From NCBI GenBank assembly GCA_002347405.1, contig DDXB01000054.1:1-34718 (forward strand): a stretch of 34,718 nt of DNA, written 5' to 3'. The translations under genes were made by a program, and so were the position numbers. Numbering within the stretch: position 1 is the stretch's first letter; the number at the start of each line of letters is the position of its first letter. The notes below the pieces were generated by a model. The model worked only from the letters and a program-made list of their open reading frames with translations. It made no database searches and was not told the DNA's origin. Positions 7,665 to 16,291 of this stretch are shown in pieces. The stretch is from Rhodocyclaceae bacterium UBA2271. GTDB taxonomy: Bacteria; Pseudomonadota; Gammaproteobacteria; Burkholderiales; Rhodocyclaceae.

Positions 7665-8764
7665 AGTGCGCTCCAATCGTCGCTCGCCTTCTGTTTCTTT
7701 TCCTTCTCTTCCTTGGTGTTGATCTTCTTGAAGAGCTTCGATTTTCCGATGCCGGCGACCAGATCGAAGGCTTCGCGGCGCGCGATCGACAGCGCCGTGC
7801 GCGAGCCGCCATCGTCAAGCGTGTACATACAGCCGACGATCAGCATCTCCGCTTCCTTCAGGTACAGCAGCGGCGACGTCACGGTGACCAGCGTATTCGG
7901 CTGCCACAGCTTGCCGGCATCATCCGTCCAGCCTTGCACCGTGATCGAGCCGCGCAGCCCGCGTCCCATGCGCACGTTCTTTTCCCACTCGGCGCGATCA
8001 CGAAAACGCGTCTTGTTGCCGTGGTCATCGGCCAGCACGATGCGCGGCCGGTAACGCGTGATACTGTCGTCGGTGACCGTGGCCGAGGGTGCGACATGCT
8101 TGTCCACCGCCTCCGCGTCATGATCGAGCCGGTCGTGACCCTTGACGGTGTACGTCGAAAAACGTTCCTTCCAACTGAAGCTGCCGCGCGCGGAGAGAAT
8201 GTTCTGCCCCTCGACCAGCGCCATTTCGCTGCGCACCTTGCAGGCGCGGGTGATGACCAGGCCGCCTTCGCCATCGGCGATCAGCAACACGGCCTTGAGG
8301 CGTGCCGCGCGCTCGATGCACTCGAACGCCGTCTCGCCCGGCTCGATCTTGAAGCTGGGAAACGGGTCGCCGACATCGGTCTCGGTCTTCACCTTGATGC
8401 CGAAGGGTGCGCACAGGTCGCTGGCGATGCGATTCAGCGGCACGTTTTTCCACTGCCCGGTCTTATGGATCGCCGAGCAATCGACCAGGTCGCCGGTGGC
8501 ATCGCGGCCGCGCACCGACAGGCCATGCGCCTGCTTGTCATAGGAGACATCGATATCGTCGACGTAGCCGGTGATGAGAACGGAACCATCCAGCTTGAGC
8601 GTGCATTTCTCGCCGGGGCGGATCGGCCGGCTGTCCGACTGACCCGGCCAGCGCTCGGTCACTTCCAGCTCGAAGCTGTTGGCGATCTGCTCGATGGAGC
8701 GCGTTACAGACACGCGCTGCCAGCCGCCAAAGATCGTCTCGCCGACATAGAGTTCAGCCTTCAT
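7661..8764 (-). CDS. tail protein P, baseplate hub (Mu gp44-like)
   Basis: 367 aa, starting at ATG 8764 in an ATGA overlap with the N gene. The beginning (ELYVGETIFGGWQRVSVTRS), TDDIDV-like strand blocks and LSVRGRDATGDLVDCSA fit the gpD/gp44 hub family, which makes the trimeric hub that receives the spike. The C terminus is highly charged with a Lys/Glu run (INTKEEKEKKQKAS). The open frame continues upstream to 9550, but that part overlaps the N gene and has the Arg-rich composition of a shadow frame. Confidence 0.88.
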   Translation of the reverse strand: MKAELYVGETIFGGWQRVSVTRSIEQIANSFELEVTERWPGQSDSRPIRPGEKCTLKLDGSVLITGYVDDIDVSYDKQAHGLSVRGRDATGDLVDCSAIHKTGQWKNVPLNRIASDLCAPFGIKVKTETDVGDPFPSFKIEPGETAFECIERAARLKAVLLIADGEGGLVITRACKVRSEMALVEGQNILSARGSFSWKERFSTYTVKGHDRLDHDAEAVDKHVAPSATVTDDSITRYRPRIVLADDHGNKTRFRDRAEWEKNVRMGRGLRGSITVQGWTDDAGKLWQPNTLVTVTSPLLYLKEAEMLIVGCMYTLDDGGSRTALSIARREAFDLVAGIGKSKLFKKINTKEEKEKKQKASDDWSAL

Positions 8765-9999
8765 GCCAGCGCCTCCAGCGGAATGCCACCAGGTACGAAG
8801 CCGGGATGGCGGATGATGATGGCGTTGCGCGCGACGATCTCGGCGGCGCGCGTCGCATCGCCGAAGGCCAGATAGGCCACGACCAGCGCCGGCAGAGTGG
8901 CCGGCATCGAGATCGCCACCAGGCGCGGCAGGTCGGCGCCGCGCGCGGTGATGTCGCGCACCACGGCGGCACGCAGATCCATCAGCGCACTGAAGGTTGC
9001 GACCGAGCCGGTCGCGGCCTCGTCTTCCAGTGCGTCCGCCAGTTGCTCGCGCAGCGCGACGGCCTGCTGGTAAGCAATGCGCGGCGCACCGGCAGTGACC
9101 GGCGCCGCGAAGTCGACGCGGGCGGCCGCCCGTGCTGCCTCGATCACGGCCGAGCGGCGCACCAGCGCCTCGATGGCCGTGCGATTGGCCGCTTGCGTGC
9201 GGCGGTTCGGTGTCGTCGCGGGGATCGGCGGGCGCGTCGATTCGCGGTTGAAAAACTTGAACAGCGCCGTCACGGCACTGGCAGGGCGCAACAGCGCGGC
9301 GCGCAAGCCTGCCGTCAGACCGAAGACTTGATTGGCCAGCGTCACCGGCGCCATGATCAGCGACGACAGCGACGACGTGAAGCGCGACACCGCGCCGGAG
9401 AATTCGCCGACCACCGTCAGGTCGGGCATCAGGCCGGCCCGCGCCGCCTCGATGGCTTTCGTCGCATCGGTCAGCAGCGCCATCGCATCGGCAGCCGCGA
9501 ACTCGGGCAAGCCATCGAGAGAGAAGGTATCGTCGAACTCGGCGCAGCACTGGCCCATCGCCGCATCGGCCTGGGCATCAACCACGGCGGCGGTGTTGGT
9601 GTCGGCGGTCGGCTGCTGATTCGGCTGGGACTCGGTGAAGCGCAGCGAAAAGCGCGCCACGCCACCCTCATCAACCAGCGATTCGACGAAGCGGTAGCTG
9701 GCCACCAGCGACACCTGCATGCGACCAAGGGTCGGATGGATCAGCTCGCCGGGGCCGGGTTGTTTCAGCGCAGCGCGCAGGGCATCGCGGGCCTTGAAAT
9801 AGTCGTCGCCGACGACAAAGGCTTCCAGGCTGAACTCTCCAGCCTTGCGCCCCATGTCCTCAACGTAGGGATCGTCACGCAGCGGGTATTCATGCAGCAC
9901 GCCGCGCCGACCTTCCTCGGTATCCGCGCTCTTCACGTAGAAGGGCACGCCCCGGAAACTGGCTCGCTGTAGCTGCTGGCGCCAGGTGGCTTGGTTCAT
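8761..9999 (-). CDS. DNA circularisation/tail protein N
   Basis: 412 aa. The N-terminal domain (WRQQLQRASFRGVPFYVKSA, then GRRGVLHEYPLRDDPYVEDMG) is the DNA circularisation protein N family signature; in Mu, N is a tail protein needed between tape measure and hub. The rest is Ala-rich and helical. The start codon overlaps the stop of the tape-measure gene. Confidence 0.88.
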   Translation of the reverse strand: MNQATWRQQLQRASFRGVPFYVKSADTEEGRRGVLHEYPLRDDPYVEDMGRKAGEFSLEAFVVGDDYFKARDALRAALKQPGPGELIHPTLGRMQVSLVASYRFVESLVDEGGVARFSLRFTESQPNQQPTADTNTAAVVDAQADAAMGQCCAEFDDTFSLDGLPEFAAADAMALLTDATKAIEAARAGLMPDLTVVGEFSGAVSRFTSSLSSLIMAPVTLANQVFGLTAGLRAALLRPASAVTALFKFFNRESTRPPIPATTPNRRTQAANRTAIEALVRRSAVIEAARAAARVDFAAPVTAGAPRIAYQQAVALREQLADALEDEAATGSVATFSALMDLRAAVVRDITARGADLPRLVAISMPATLPALVVAYLAFGDATRAAEIVARNAIIIRHPGFVPGGIPLEALA

Positions 10000-11837
10000 G
10001 GCGCCATCATCATCATGCCGCCATCGACCGACAGCGGCACGTCGCGATTATCCGAATAGGCCGACAATGAAGAAACGCGACCGTCCTGGTCGAGACGGAT
10101 GCGTACCTCGCCGCCGATCTTCGCCTCCCGCAATTTATCGCTGATCTCGACCGCGCGGCGCGCCTCTTCATTGCCGAATAATGCCAGCACCCTGGCCACG
10201 CCCTCGCCGATCTTGTCGCCCACGGCCGCGCCTTCAATGAGCGTCTTATTTATCCCGGTACCGACCGCGTAACCCGCGCCCCCGGCCGCCAGCACTCCAG
10301 CGCCGGCGGTGGCCAGTCCAGCCGCGCCCATCGACCCCCAGACGGAAAGCGGTAGGCCGCCCATCAGCACAGCCAGCGACTTGGCGCGGCTCGCTACCTT
10401 GCCGGCCGTACCCGCGCCGGCGGCACCACCGGCCGCCGTGGCCGCAATCTCGCCGACAGTGGAACCGCCCAGCGATGCGGGAAAGTTGACCACGAAAACC
10501 GGCGTCACACCGGCGGCAGTTTCCAGCGCCTTGCCTTCGGCCACGCCGGCGGCCGTGCCGCCGAAGCGCTTGGCCAGCCCACCGATCGCCATTCCACCGT
10601 AACGCGCGGCGGCCAGCGTGCCCAGGGCAATCGCGGTACCGCCGCCGATGATCTCGCCACCGGATAACCCCATCCCGCCGTTTGACTTCTTGTCGAGACC
10701 GAACTTGACCATGTTCTGGAAGGCATCGTTGATCGGCTTGGCGAAACCATCGGCAGCATTGCGCAGCTCGGCCTTCAGCCGGCCGGTCTGATCGATCGCG
10801 TTACTGATTGCATCGGGCAGGTTTTTCTCGATGGTGCCGCTGGCGCCGCCGATGGCTTTGGAAAACTCGCCGACCTTGTCCAGCATGTCGCCGCCGAGCA
10901 AGGTGCGCAGGCCCTTGATGGTGTCGAGGTCGGCCTTGCCGAACGCCTTCTGCATATAGAGGGCGCGATCCTTGTCCGTCTTGAGCTTGTCGTATTCCTT
11001 CTTCACGTCGCGCAGCGCGGCGACGGGATCGCGGCGCGAACCATCCTTCTCGAAGAAACGGACGTTCGTCGCCTGCGCCGCTTCCTTCATGTAATTGAGA
11101 TTTGTGAACAGGCGCAGCGTCGAGTCGGCCAGCGTGGCCAGGCGCTCCGGCGCGCGCTCGACCAGCGACAGCGACTCGATGAAGCCAAGCGTCTGGTCGA
11201 AGCTCAACCCGGCGCTCGCTGCATTGACGCCGACGCGCGCGAATATGGCGGAAAGGTTTTGCAGCTCGGCATTGCCCTGGCGGCCGGCGATCGTCATCTT
11301 GTCGAGCAGCGTAAGCGCCATGCCGGGTTTGGCCAGGTCGAACTGGAACGCCTGGGCGGCGACGGTCAGGCCGGCGGTCAGTTGGTCGGCATTGGCGCCG
11401 GTAACGGCCATCGCCTTGTTGGTCGCGTCGATCACCGGCAGTGCCTCGCGGAAGTTCAGGCCGGACTGCACGGCGTTGTTGAAGCCCTGCTGCAAGTCGT
11501 CGACAATCTGGCCGGTATCGCCGGCCATGCGGAACAGCTCGCCGCGCAGCTCGGCAACTTCTTTCTTCGACATGCCGGCGGTCTGGCCGATCTGCGTCAG
11601 TCCCTTGTCCATGCGAGCCGATTGCGCCAGGGCGGCCACCATGCCGACCGACACCCCCAGTGCGGCAAGCTGCCCCTGGATCGATCCGAGCGCGCCCTTG
11701 AGCGCGTCGAACTCGCGCTTCGCTGTCTGCCCGAACCGGCGCACCCCGCCCTCGGCCTGGGACAGGCCGGAAACGAAGCGCGCCGCGTCGGTATAAAGAC
11801 GCAGCGCCAGTGATAGATCTCGGTTGCTACTGCCCAT
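9996..11837 (-). CDS. tail tape measure protein
   Basis: 613 aa. The segment with AALAQSARMDKGLTQIGQTA, followed by KEVAELRGELFRMA and the NAVQSGLNFREALPVIDA stretch, belongs to the TP901-type tape-measure core; residues about 25-60 and 280-330 are helical. Gly/Ala-rich hydrophobic segments between about 400 and 530 may form the membrane-active part released during DNA injection. Its start lies 11 bases inside the end of the frameshifted chaperone frame, the usual order. The length implies a short contractile tail. Confidence 0.9.
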   Translation of the reverse strand: MGSSNRDLSLALRLYTDAARFVSGLSQAEGGVRRFGQTAKREFDALKGALGSIQGQLAALGVSVGMVAALAQSARMDKGLTQIGQTAGMSKKEVAELRGELFRMAGDTGQIVDDLQQGFNNAVQSGLNFREALPVIDATNKAMAVTGANADQLTAGLTVAAQAFQFDLAKPGMALTLLDKMTIAGRQGNAELQNLSAIFARVGVNAASAGLSFDQTLGFIESLSLVERAPERLATLADSTLRLFTNLNYMKEAAQATNVRFFEKDGSRRDPVAALRDVKKEYDKLKTDKDRALYMQKAFGKADLDTIKGLRTLLGGDMLDKVGEFSKAIGGASGTIEKNLPDAISNAIDQTGRLKAELRNAADGFAKPINDAFQNMVKFGLDKKSNGGMGLSGGEIIGGGTAIALGTLAAARYGGMAIGGLAKRFGGTAAGVAEGKALETAAGVTPVFVVNFPASLGGSTVGEIAATAAGGAAGAGTAGKVASRAKSLAVLMGGLPLSVWGSMGAAGLATAGAGVLAAGGAGYAVGTGINKTLIEGAAVGDKIGEGVARVLALFGNEEARRAVEISDKLREAKIGGEVRIRLDQDGRVSSLSAYSDNRDVPLSVDGGMMMMAP

Positions 11838-11991
11838 CGCTCTTTGCCTTGGTTAGAACTTCCAGGTAGTGAATGAACTCGTCTGCCGGGAGCGACAGGA
11901 TCTCGGCGCGGCTCCAGCCCGTTTTGAGGGCCAGCAGCAGCACCTTGTTCAGGAAGCTTGTTCTGCGCTCCCGCCGCCCCCGCCAGCTTCC
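11827..11991 (-). CDS. second tail assembly chaperone frame (made by -1 frameshift)
   Basis: A short frame without its own good start reads, from 11991, GSWRGRRERRTSFLNKVLL and then LALKTGWSRAEILSLPADEF, ending at TAG 11827. The last block is the familiar C-terminal part of frameshift-made tail chaperones. It is in the -1 frame relative to the upstream chaperone gene (stop at 11949), and a run of five G (minus strand, 11994-11990) lets the tRNA on GGG slip back one base with full pairing. The product would be an N-terminal copy of the first chaperone with this extension, binding the tape measure during tail assembly, as known for contractile and long-tailed phages. Confidence 0.7.
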   Translation of the reverse strand, partial: GSWRGRRERRTSFLNKVLLLALKTGWSRAEILSLPADEFIHYLEVLTKAKSDGQ

Positions 11992-12269
11992 CCCTCCGAT
12001 TCCAGTTCCATCTGCTTGCCGCGCAAGGTGCGGTAATCGGCGGGCTTGAGGCTGCGCAGCATGCCCATCGTGAACGGCCCGGTGAAAGTGCCGACGGAAA
12101 CCAGTTGTCGCAGCATCATCTGTCCATTGAAGGTGAGCGGTCGCATGACGTCGGCTTCACCCTCGGCGTCGAACATGTCGCCGACCGATGCCTCACGCAT
12201 CTCGAAGTCGCGATGCGCCATTCCGTCTATCACCAGGCCGTTGGGGAGGTTGCCCGTGACGGTCTTCAT
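11949..12269 (-). CDS. tail assembly chaperone (Mu gp41-like)
   Basis: 106 aa from ATG 12269, an ATGA overlap with the tail tube gene. The body (GLVIDGMAHRDFEMREASVGD, then MRPLTFNGQMMLRQLVSVG and LKPADYRTLRGKQMELE) matches the phage tail assembly chaperone family found between tube and tape measure. The end is a Gly run followed by SAEQAS, within which the frame shifts to the next feature. Confidence 0.85.
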   Translation of the reverse strand: MKTVTGNLPNGLVIDGMAHRDFEMREASVGDMFDAEGEADVMRPLTFNGQMMLRQLVSVGTFTGPFTMGMLRSLKPADYRTLRGKQMELESEGEAGGGGGSAEQAS

Positions 12270-12622
12270 GCGCCGACCTCTTCGCACTTCATGCCCTGGA
12301 AGCGCAGCTTGACCTCGCCCTTCGACAGCTCCAGCGCGCCGACGCACCAGGCATTGCGCAGTACGTAGCTGGTGCCGGTGTCGGCGTCGAACGAAACGGT
12401 CTCGTCAGTCATGGCCTGAAAGTCGGCCAGCCGGGTTTGGGCGCCGTGCGAGATGACGCACTCGACCTCGGGAATGACGGTCTTCTCGGTAAAGCCGAGT
12501 ACGCCGGAATCGCCGACAACGCCCTCGCGCTCGACATCCGAATACTTGAGCGTCGCGCCTTCCTTGGAGGAAAGACGCGCGCCCCTGACGGTAATGGCCA
12601 CGCGGCCGGTAAGTTGTGCCAT
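12266..12622 (-). CDS. tail tube protein M
   Basis: 118 aa, the usual size for Mu-type tail tube proteins. MAQLTGRVAITVRGARLSSKEGA is followed by VEREGVVGD and the AWCVGALELSKGEVKLRFQG strand pair, as in the family. It polymerises inside the sheath to form the inner tube. It lies directly downstream of the sheath gene. Confidence 0.9.
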   Translation of the reverse strand: MAQLTGRVAITVRGARLSSKEGATLKYSDVEREGVVGDSGVLGFTEKTVIPEVECVISHGAQTRLADFQAMTDETVSFDADTGTSYVLRNAWCVGALELSKGEVKLRFQGMKCEEVGA

Positions 12623-12632
12623 CGTTTAGCTC

Positions 12633-14111
12633 CTAGAGGATGTATTGAACGGCCGCTGCGAACACGTCGAACTGATTGACGACATTCGGCGGGATGACCG
12701 CATTGACGCGGTTTTCGTCGGCCTCACTGCGCAGCACGACCAGCTCTTTCTTGAACTGCGCCAGGTCTTCGAGCAGCCCCACCGTCGCCAGTTGCCCGGC
12801 CGCCGCTATCAGCGTGTTGCGGATCAGCTTTGGCGTGGCGATCTTCTGACCGGGGCTAACCTGCTGCAGCACGTCGTCGCCAGCCAGCTTGTGGGCCGGG
12901 TAATCGCGCACCACGGCGAAGCGGAAGACGTAACGCATGTAGTCGACCGTCCACTTGGTGTTGAGCTTGAGGAGCGAGCGGTCATTCATGCCGAAGGTAT
13001 TGGTCTGGTAGGTCGTGATGACTTGCTCGACCATTGCCGCGCCGGATGGGTCGAAGATAATGGTGCTGATGCCGTCGTAGAGCAGCAGGTTGCGCTCGGC
13101 ATCGGTGAAGCGGTCGGCTTCTGCCGGAGCCATCACGTCGGGCAGCGCCAGGCCACGGAACGGGATCGCCGGATCGTTCGCGCCGGAGAGTTCCACGGCG
13201 GCGGCAAACTGCGACGCCACCACCCAGGGCAGCGTCGGGCAGCCCTTGAGGCCGGCGAAGGTGGTATGCGGGCTGTTGCGCGCAGCACCGTAGGCGGACA
13301 GGGTGGCGAAGGTGCCGCCCTTGAAACCGAAACTGTGGCCGGTGCGCATATCGAGGCCACCCCAGCGGCTTTGCAGCTCGCTCTCCATCGCCGTGACGTT
13401 GGCCACATCCGTCCAGGGCATTACCACGGTATAGAAGGCGCCGGTGCTCATGGCGGCGATCGCGGCCAGTACGTCGGGATTGCCGGTGCCACCCGTCATC
13501 GCGACGATGGCAGCCGTCAGGCCCTTGGGCGTGTATTCGCCGGTGTAGTAGTTGAGGCGCACGTCGATGCCGTTGCCTTCCTCTCCCTTGTGGCGCGCCG
13601 TCAGTGTTACCACACCCAGGGCGGAGGTCGCAGTAACGGCCAGATCGGTCAGCGCGTTGATCGCGGCCGCCACGGCGCTGGCGATCGCGGTCGGGGTTTG
13701 CGATGCCGTAATGCCGACCCGCACCGGCTTGCCGCCGATGTAGAGATTGAGCGTGCCAGCCTCGGTCGGCGAGCCGCCGAAGGTGAGCGTGCCGGTGGCG
13801 GCAGCGCCCGCGCCGAGATCGTCAAGCGCCAACGCCCACAGATCGGCTGTCGGGTGCACCTTGAGGGCGGCGGGGACCATCTGCGCCAACATCGATCCGC
13901 GCCCGAAGTAATTGACGCCGTCGGCTTCGCGGGTCACGCGAGTCAATACACCGGCGGTAACGCTGCCGGTGGCGAGGCGCTGACCGAGCAGCAGGATGCG
14001 ACGCGCCATATTGGGCAGGCCGCGCACCGCGCGAGTGTGATCGATCTCCAGAAAGGCGCCAGGAATGCGCCAGTCGGTGGGAATCGACATGAAGGTGATG
14101 TTGTCGGGCAT
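12633..14111 (-). CDS. tail sheath protein L
   Basis: 492 aa, a full-length contractile tail sheath. Family features are the N-terminal IPTDWRIPGAFLEIDHTRA, the middle Gly/Thr/Ala-rich surface domain (residues about 100-210), the core LYDGISTIIFDPSGAAMVEQ and ITTYQTNTFGMNDRSLLKLN, and the C-terminal strand NQFDVFAAAVQYIL. It defines the phage as a myovirus. Confidence 0.94.
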   Translation of the reverse strand: MPDNITFMSIPTDWRIPGAFLEIDHTRAVRGLPNMARRILLLGQRLATGSVTAGVLTRVTREADGVNYFGRGSMLAQMVPAALKVHPTADLWALALDDLGAGAAATGTLTFGGSPTEAGTLNLYIGGKPVRVGITASQTPTAIASAVAAAINALTDLAVTATSALGVVTLTARHKGEEGNGIDVRLNYYTGEYTPKGLTAAIVAMTGGTGNPDVLAAIAAMSTGAFYTVVMPWTDVANVTAMESELQSRWGGLDMRTGHSFGFKGGTFATLSAYGAARNSPHTTFAGLKGCPTLPWVVASQFAAAVELSGANDPAIPFRGLALPDVMAPAEADRFTDAERNLLLYDGISTIIFDPSGAAMVEQVITTYQTNTFGMNDRSLLKLNTKWTVDYMRYVFRFAVVRDYPAHKLAGDDVLQQVSPGQKIATPKLIRNTLIAAAGQLATVGLLEDLAQFKKELVVLRSEADENRVNAVIPPNVVNQFDVFAAAVQYIL

Positions 14112-14144
14112 GGGGCCTCCTGGTTGATTGGCTATGCTGGCCGA

Positions 14145-14357
14145 TTACTTCTTCGGCTTGATGGGAGTGACGTTGGCCGCGTCGTCGCCGGCCGGCTGCG
14201 TATCGGCAGACGGGTGATCGAGACGCACGTCGCCATCGTTTTGACGGCGCAGCCAGAACGAATCGCGTTCGACCGGCTCGCCTTCGGCCTTGAGTATCTG
14301 CCCGTCGGGCTTGCGCACGCGGGCGCCGTTGATGGGGGTGGCAATGACTTGGGGCAT
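14145..14357 (-). CDS. DUF2635 protein, Mu gp38-like
   Basis: 70 aa from ATG 14357. The family pattern is visible: NGARVRKPDGQILKAEGEPV followed by DSFWLRRQNDGDV, with a polar tail rich in Pro and Lys. Such proteins always sit just before the sheath gene in Mu-like phages; their role is unknown. The ribosome site overlaps the stop of the preceding gene. Confidence 0.82.
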   Translation of the reverse strand: MPQVIATPINGARVRKPDGQILKAEGEPVERDSFWLRRQNDGDVRLDHPSADTQPAGDDAANVTPIKPKK

Positions 14358-14361
14358 GGCG

Positions 14362-14967
14362 TTACTCCTGCGGTTGAAGGGTGACGGTCTCGGAAACTTC
14401 CGGGGCCGTTGTGGCATAGTTGGGCGGATCGCTGGCCCACTTGGCGTGCTCGGCGGCGGTCGCGAACGGCTCGATGTCGTAATCGGCGCGGAAGGTTTCG
14501 AAGGCGGACAGGGCAGCTTCATCGAGCGCAGCCGGAATCTCGATGGCGCCGGATGAGCGCGCCATCACAACGGCGACATGCAGGCCGGCTTTCGACAGCA
14601 GCGGATCGGTCAGGTAGTTGATGCCGGTCACGCTCCAGTTGATGTCGCCGGCCGTGGCGCGATCGACGAGCGCCGCGACACCCTCGACGATCTGGTACAG
14701 GCCGATGGCCATACCGTCGCCCTTGCGCGCTGCCTCCTGACCGCGTGCGCTCTTGGCGACACAGCCGATGCTGAAGCTCACGAACATCGAGCCATCGCTG
14801 GTCGTGATCTGGCCGGGGGCCACATAAACTGCCGGCGCCTCGGTGCTGAACTTATTGACCAGATCCGGGCCGTCGATCTCCGGCAACCCGGCAACAAGAG
14901 CGAGCCGTTGCCCCAGTTCGGAGTCTTTCACCAGGGCGACCAGGCCGTCTTCGCACTCAGCCAGCAT
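14362..14967 (-). CDS. DUF1834 protein, Mu gp37-like tail terminator candidate
   Basis: 201 aa from ATG 14967, preceded by GGGAG and overlapping the G gene by 11 bases. The N terminus (ECEDGLVALVKDSELGQRL) and later GMAIGLYQIVEGVAALVDR fit the gp37/DUF1834 family, generally placed at the head-tail interface or as tail terminator. The upstream extension of the frame to 15291 overlaps the G gene and is not coding. Confidence 0.82.
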   Translation of the reverse strand: MLAECEDGLVALVKDSELGQRLALVAGLPEIDGPDLVNKFSTEAPAVYVAPGQITTSDGSMFVSFSIGCVAKSARGQEAARKGDGMAIGLYQIVEGVAALVDRATAGDINWSVTGINYLTDPLLSKAGLHVAVVMARSSGAIEIPAALDEAALSAFETFRADYDIEPFATAAEHAKWASDPPNYATTAPEVSETVTLQPQE

Positions 14968-15448
14968 GAGCGGCTCCCTGGATGCGCACCTGGATGATGT
15001 CCAGGATGTCGTCGCGATCGTCGTCGGAAACGCCGAGGAACGGACGAGCCGGCATAGTGACCTTCTGCACCGTGGCAAAACCACCGTTGGCCAGCCGAAA
15101 ACGCAGCGATCCGCCCTTGGCGCGGATTTCGCCACCGAACTGATGGATGGCGGCATAGATGCGGTTGACGCCCCACTCGGCGAAGTCGCGACCGTGGCGA
15201 GCGGAGATCGAGCCAGAAAGATGGCCATCCCTGGTGAGCGTGCGGCCGCCGGTGATGCGGGCGCGCAGGCTCGGCTTCCAGCGCTGCCCATCCGGCCCGG
15301 TCACGGTACGAAAGCGCTGGCGGGTGCTGCTCTCGCCAATGGCGGCGATATCCGCCATCGCCGGCCCGGCATTCCTGCCGAGCGCGATCAGGTTGCGTAG
15401 GCCGGCATGCAGCCGCGCATCGTCGATCTGATAAGAGATACCGGACAT
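14957..15448 (-). CDS. virion morphogenesis protein G
   Basis: 163 aa, Mu gpG family (phage virion morphogenesis, a tail-completion role). Signs are TRQRFRTVTGPDGQRWKPS (residues about 42-60), DGHLSGSISAR (75-85) and the C-terminal PARPFLGVSDDDRDDILDI. The start ATG overlaps the stop of the gp36-like gene by one base shared in ATGA. Confidence 0.88.
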   Translation of the reverse strand: MSGISYQIDDARLHAGLRNLIALGRNAGPAMADIAAIGESSTRQRFRTVTGPDGQRWKPSLRARITGGRTLTRDGHLSGSISARHGRDFAEWGVNRIYAAIHQFGGEIRAKGGSLRFRLANGGFATVQKVTMPARPFLGVSDDDRDDILDIIQVRIQGAAHAG

Positions 15449-15948
15449 CAGCGCAGCCCGCCGTTTGTCGGACGGCCGAACACCTTGGCCGGGCTGATAA
15501 TTTCGACCAGGCCGCCCTGTGGCGGCGTCGCGGCGCCCGGATCGCCGAGGCTGACCTTGCCGGCCGATATGTCGCGCAGCACGGCCACGGCCGCATCGCG
15601 GCGCTTCTGGATGGTCTCGGTCGCCTGGTCGTCGTAAAGGTGGTAACGCGCCAGATCGCAGGCCAGACGCTTGACGATGGACGGCACCGGGCTGAGCGGG
15701 ACGCTGTAGCGCGTGGCAACGTAGCCGTCGATCTCGCTGTCGGCATCCGCCAGGGCGCCATTCACCAGCGCCAGCACGGCGGCAACGGCCGCCTGCTCGG
15801 GCGCCGTGTAGCCGGCCATGCTGTCACCGCCAGCCGCCGTCACCAGCATCGCGGCTGTCACCAGGCGCGGGATGCTGCGATCGGCACGCTGGGCGATCTC
15901 TTCGGCATCGAAGCGCTCCAGCAGGTTGGCGGCGGTGGCGTAGGTCAT
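15448..15948 (-). CDS. DUF1320 protein, Mu gp36-like
   Basis: 166 aa. MTYATAANLLERFDAEEIAQ, the ADSEIDGYVATRYSVPLSPV block and CDLARYHLYDDQATETIQKR are characteristic of the DUF1320/gp36 family, a head-tail connector subunit. It lies between the gp35-like gene and G, as in Mu. An extra run rich in Ala and Val at about 30-65 is longer than in Mu itself. Confidence 0.9.
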   Translation of the reverse strand: MTYATAANLLERFDAEEIAQRADRSIPRLVTAAMLVTAAGGDSMAGYTAPEQAAVAAVLALVNGALADADSEIDGYVATRYSVPLSPVPSIVKRLACDLARYHLYDDQATETIQKRRDAAVAVLRDISAGKVSLGDPGAATPPQGGLVEIISPAKVFGRPTNGGLR

Positions 15949-15950
15949 GC

Positions 15951-16157
15951 TTACTCGGCCGGGACTTCGATCTCGATGTCCGTCACGACCAGGCGGGCCT
16001 CATCCTTCAAGGCGGCGATCTGGGCCTTGGTGAATTCGCTGGCGGCGACGTCCTGGGCCTCGGTAGTCCAGGCGCGGCCGCCACGGCGAAAGCCATCGAC
16101 CAGCGCGCGCACGCGCAGGCCGGGAATTTTCTGAATCTTCGGTTTTTGGTCTGCCAT
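15951..16157 (-). CDS. gp35-like protein (FluMu/HI1506 type)
   Basis: 68 aa. The pattern IPGLRVRALVDGFRRGGRAW followed by LKDEARLVVTDIEIE matches the small Mu gp35-like proteins that follow the major capsid gene. Function unknown; probably a head or connector accessory. A good GGAGATC ribosome site precedes the ATG. Confidence 0.8.
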   Translation of the reverse strand: MADQKPKIQKIPGLRVRALVDGFRRGGRAWTTEAQDVAASEFTKAQIAALKDEARLVVTDIEIEVPAE

Positions 16158-16229
16158 TTCGATCTCCTTGCAATGCCATTTCCTGGTGGGGAATACCCGT
16201 CTTGGCCAGGATCATTTGTTTGGCCTCGG

Positions 16230-16253
16230 CCCGCCCTGGCGAACCAGGGCGGG
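16230..16253 (-). other. strong UUCG hairpin after the capsid gene
   Basis: On the transcript CCCGCCCTGG, loop TTCG, CCAGGGCGGG: a perfect 10-bp stem closed by a UUCG tetraloop in the 134-bp gap between the major capsid stop (16292) and the gp35-like start. There is no T run after it, so it is more likely a 3' end-stabilising or processing element that keeps capsid mRNA abundant than a simple terminator. Confidence 0.7.
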
Positions 16254-16291
16254 GGTCGGCACTTGCACCAGCTGCGCGGGTGGTTATTGGG

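Noticed and set aside
8765..9550. N-terminal extension of the P gene frame
   Set aside because: Overlaps the well-supported N gene in another frame, is Arg-rich and has no start signal; real start is ATG 8764.
12645..14384. 579-aa plus-strand open frame
   Set aside because: Antisense shadow of the sheath gene in GC-rich DNA; low-complexity His/Gly/Arg composition and no family pattern.
16230..16253. Intrinsic terminator after the capsid gene
   Set aside because: Stem is strong but no T run follows on either strand; listed as a stability element instead.
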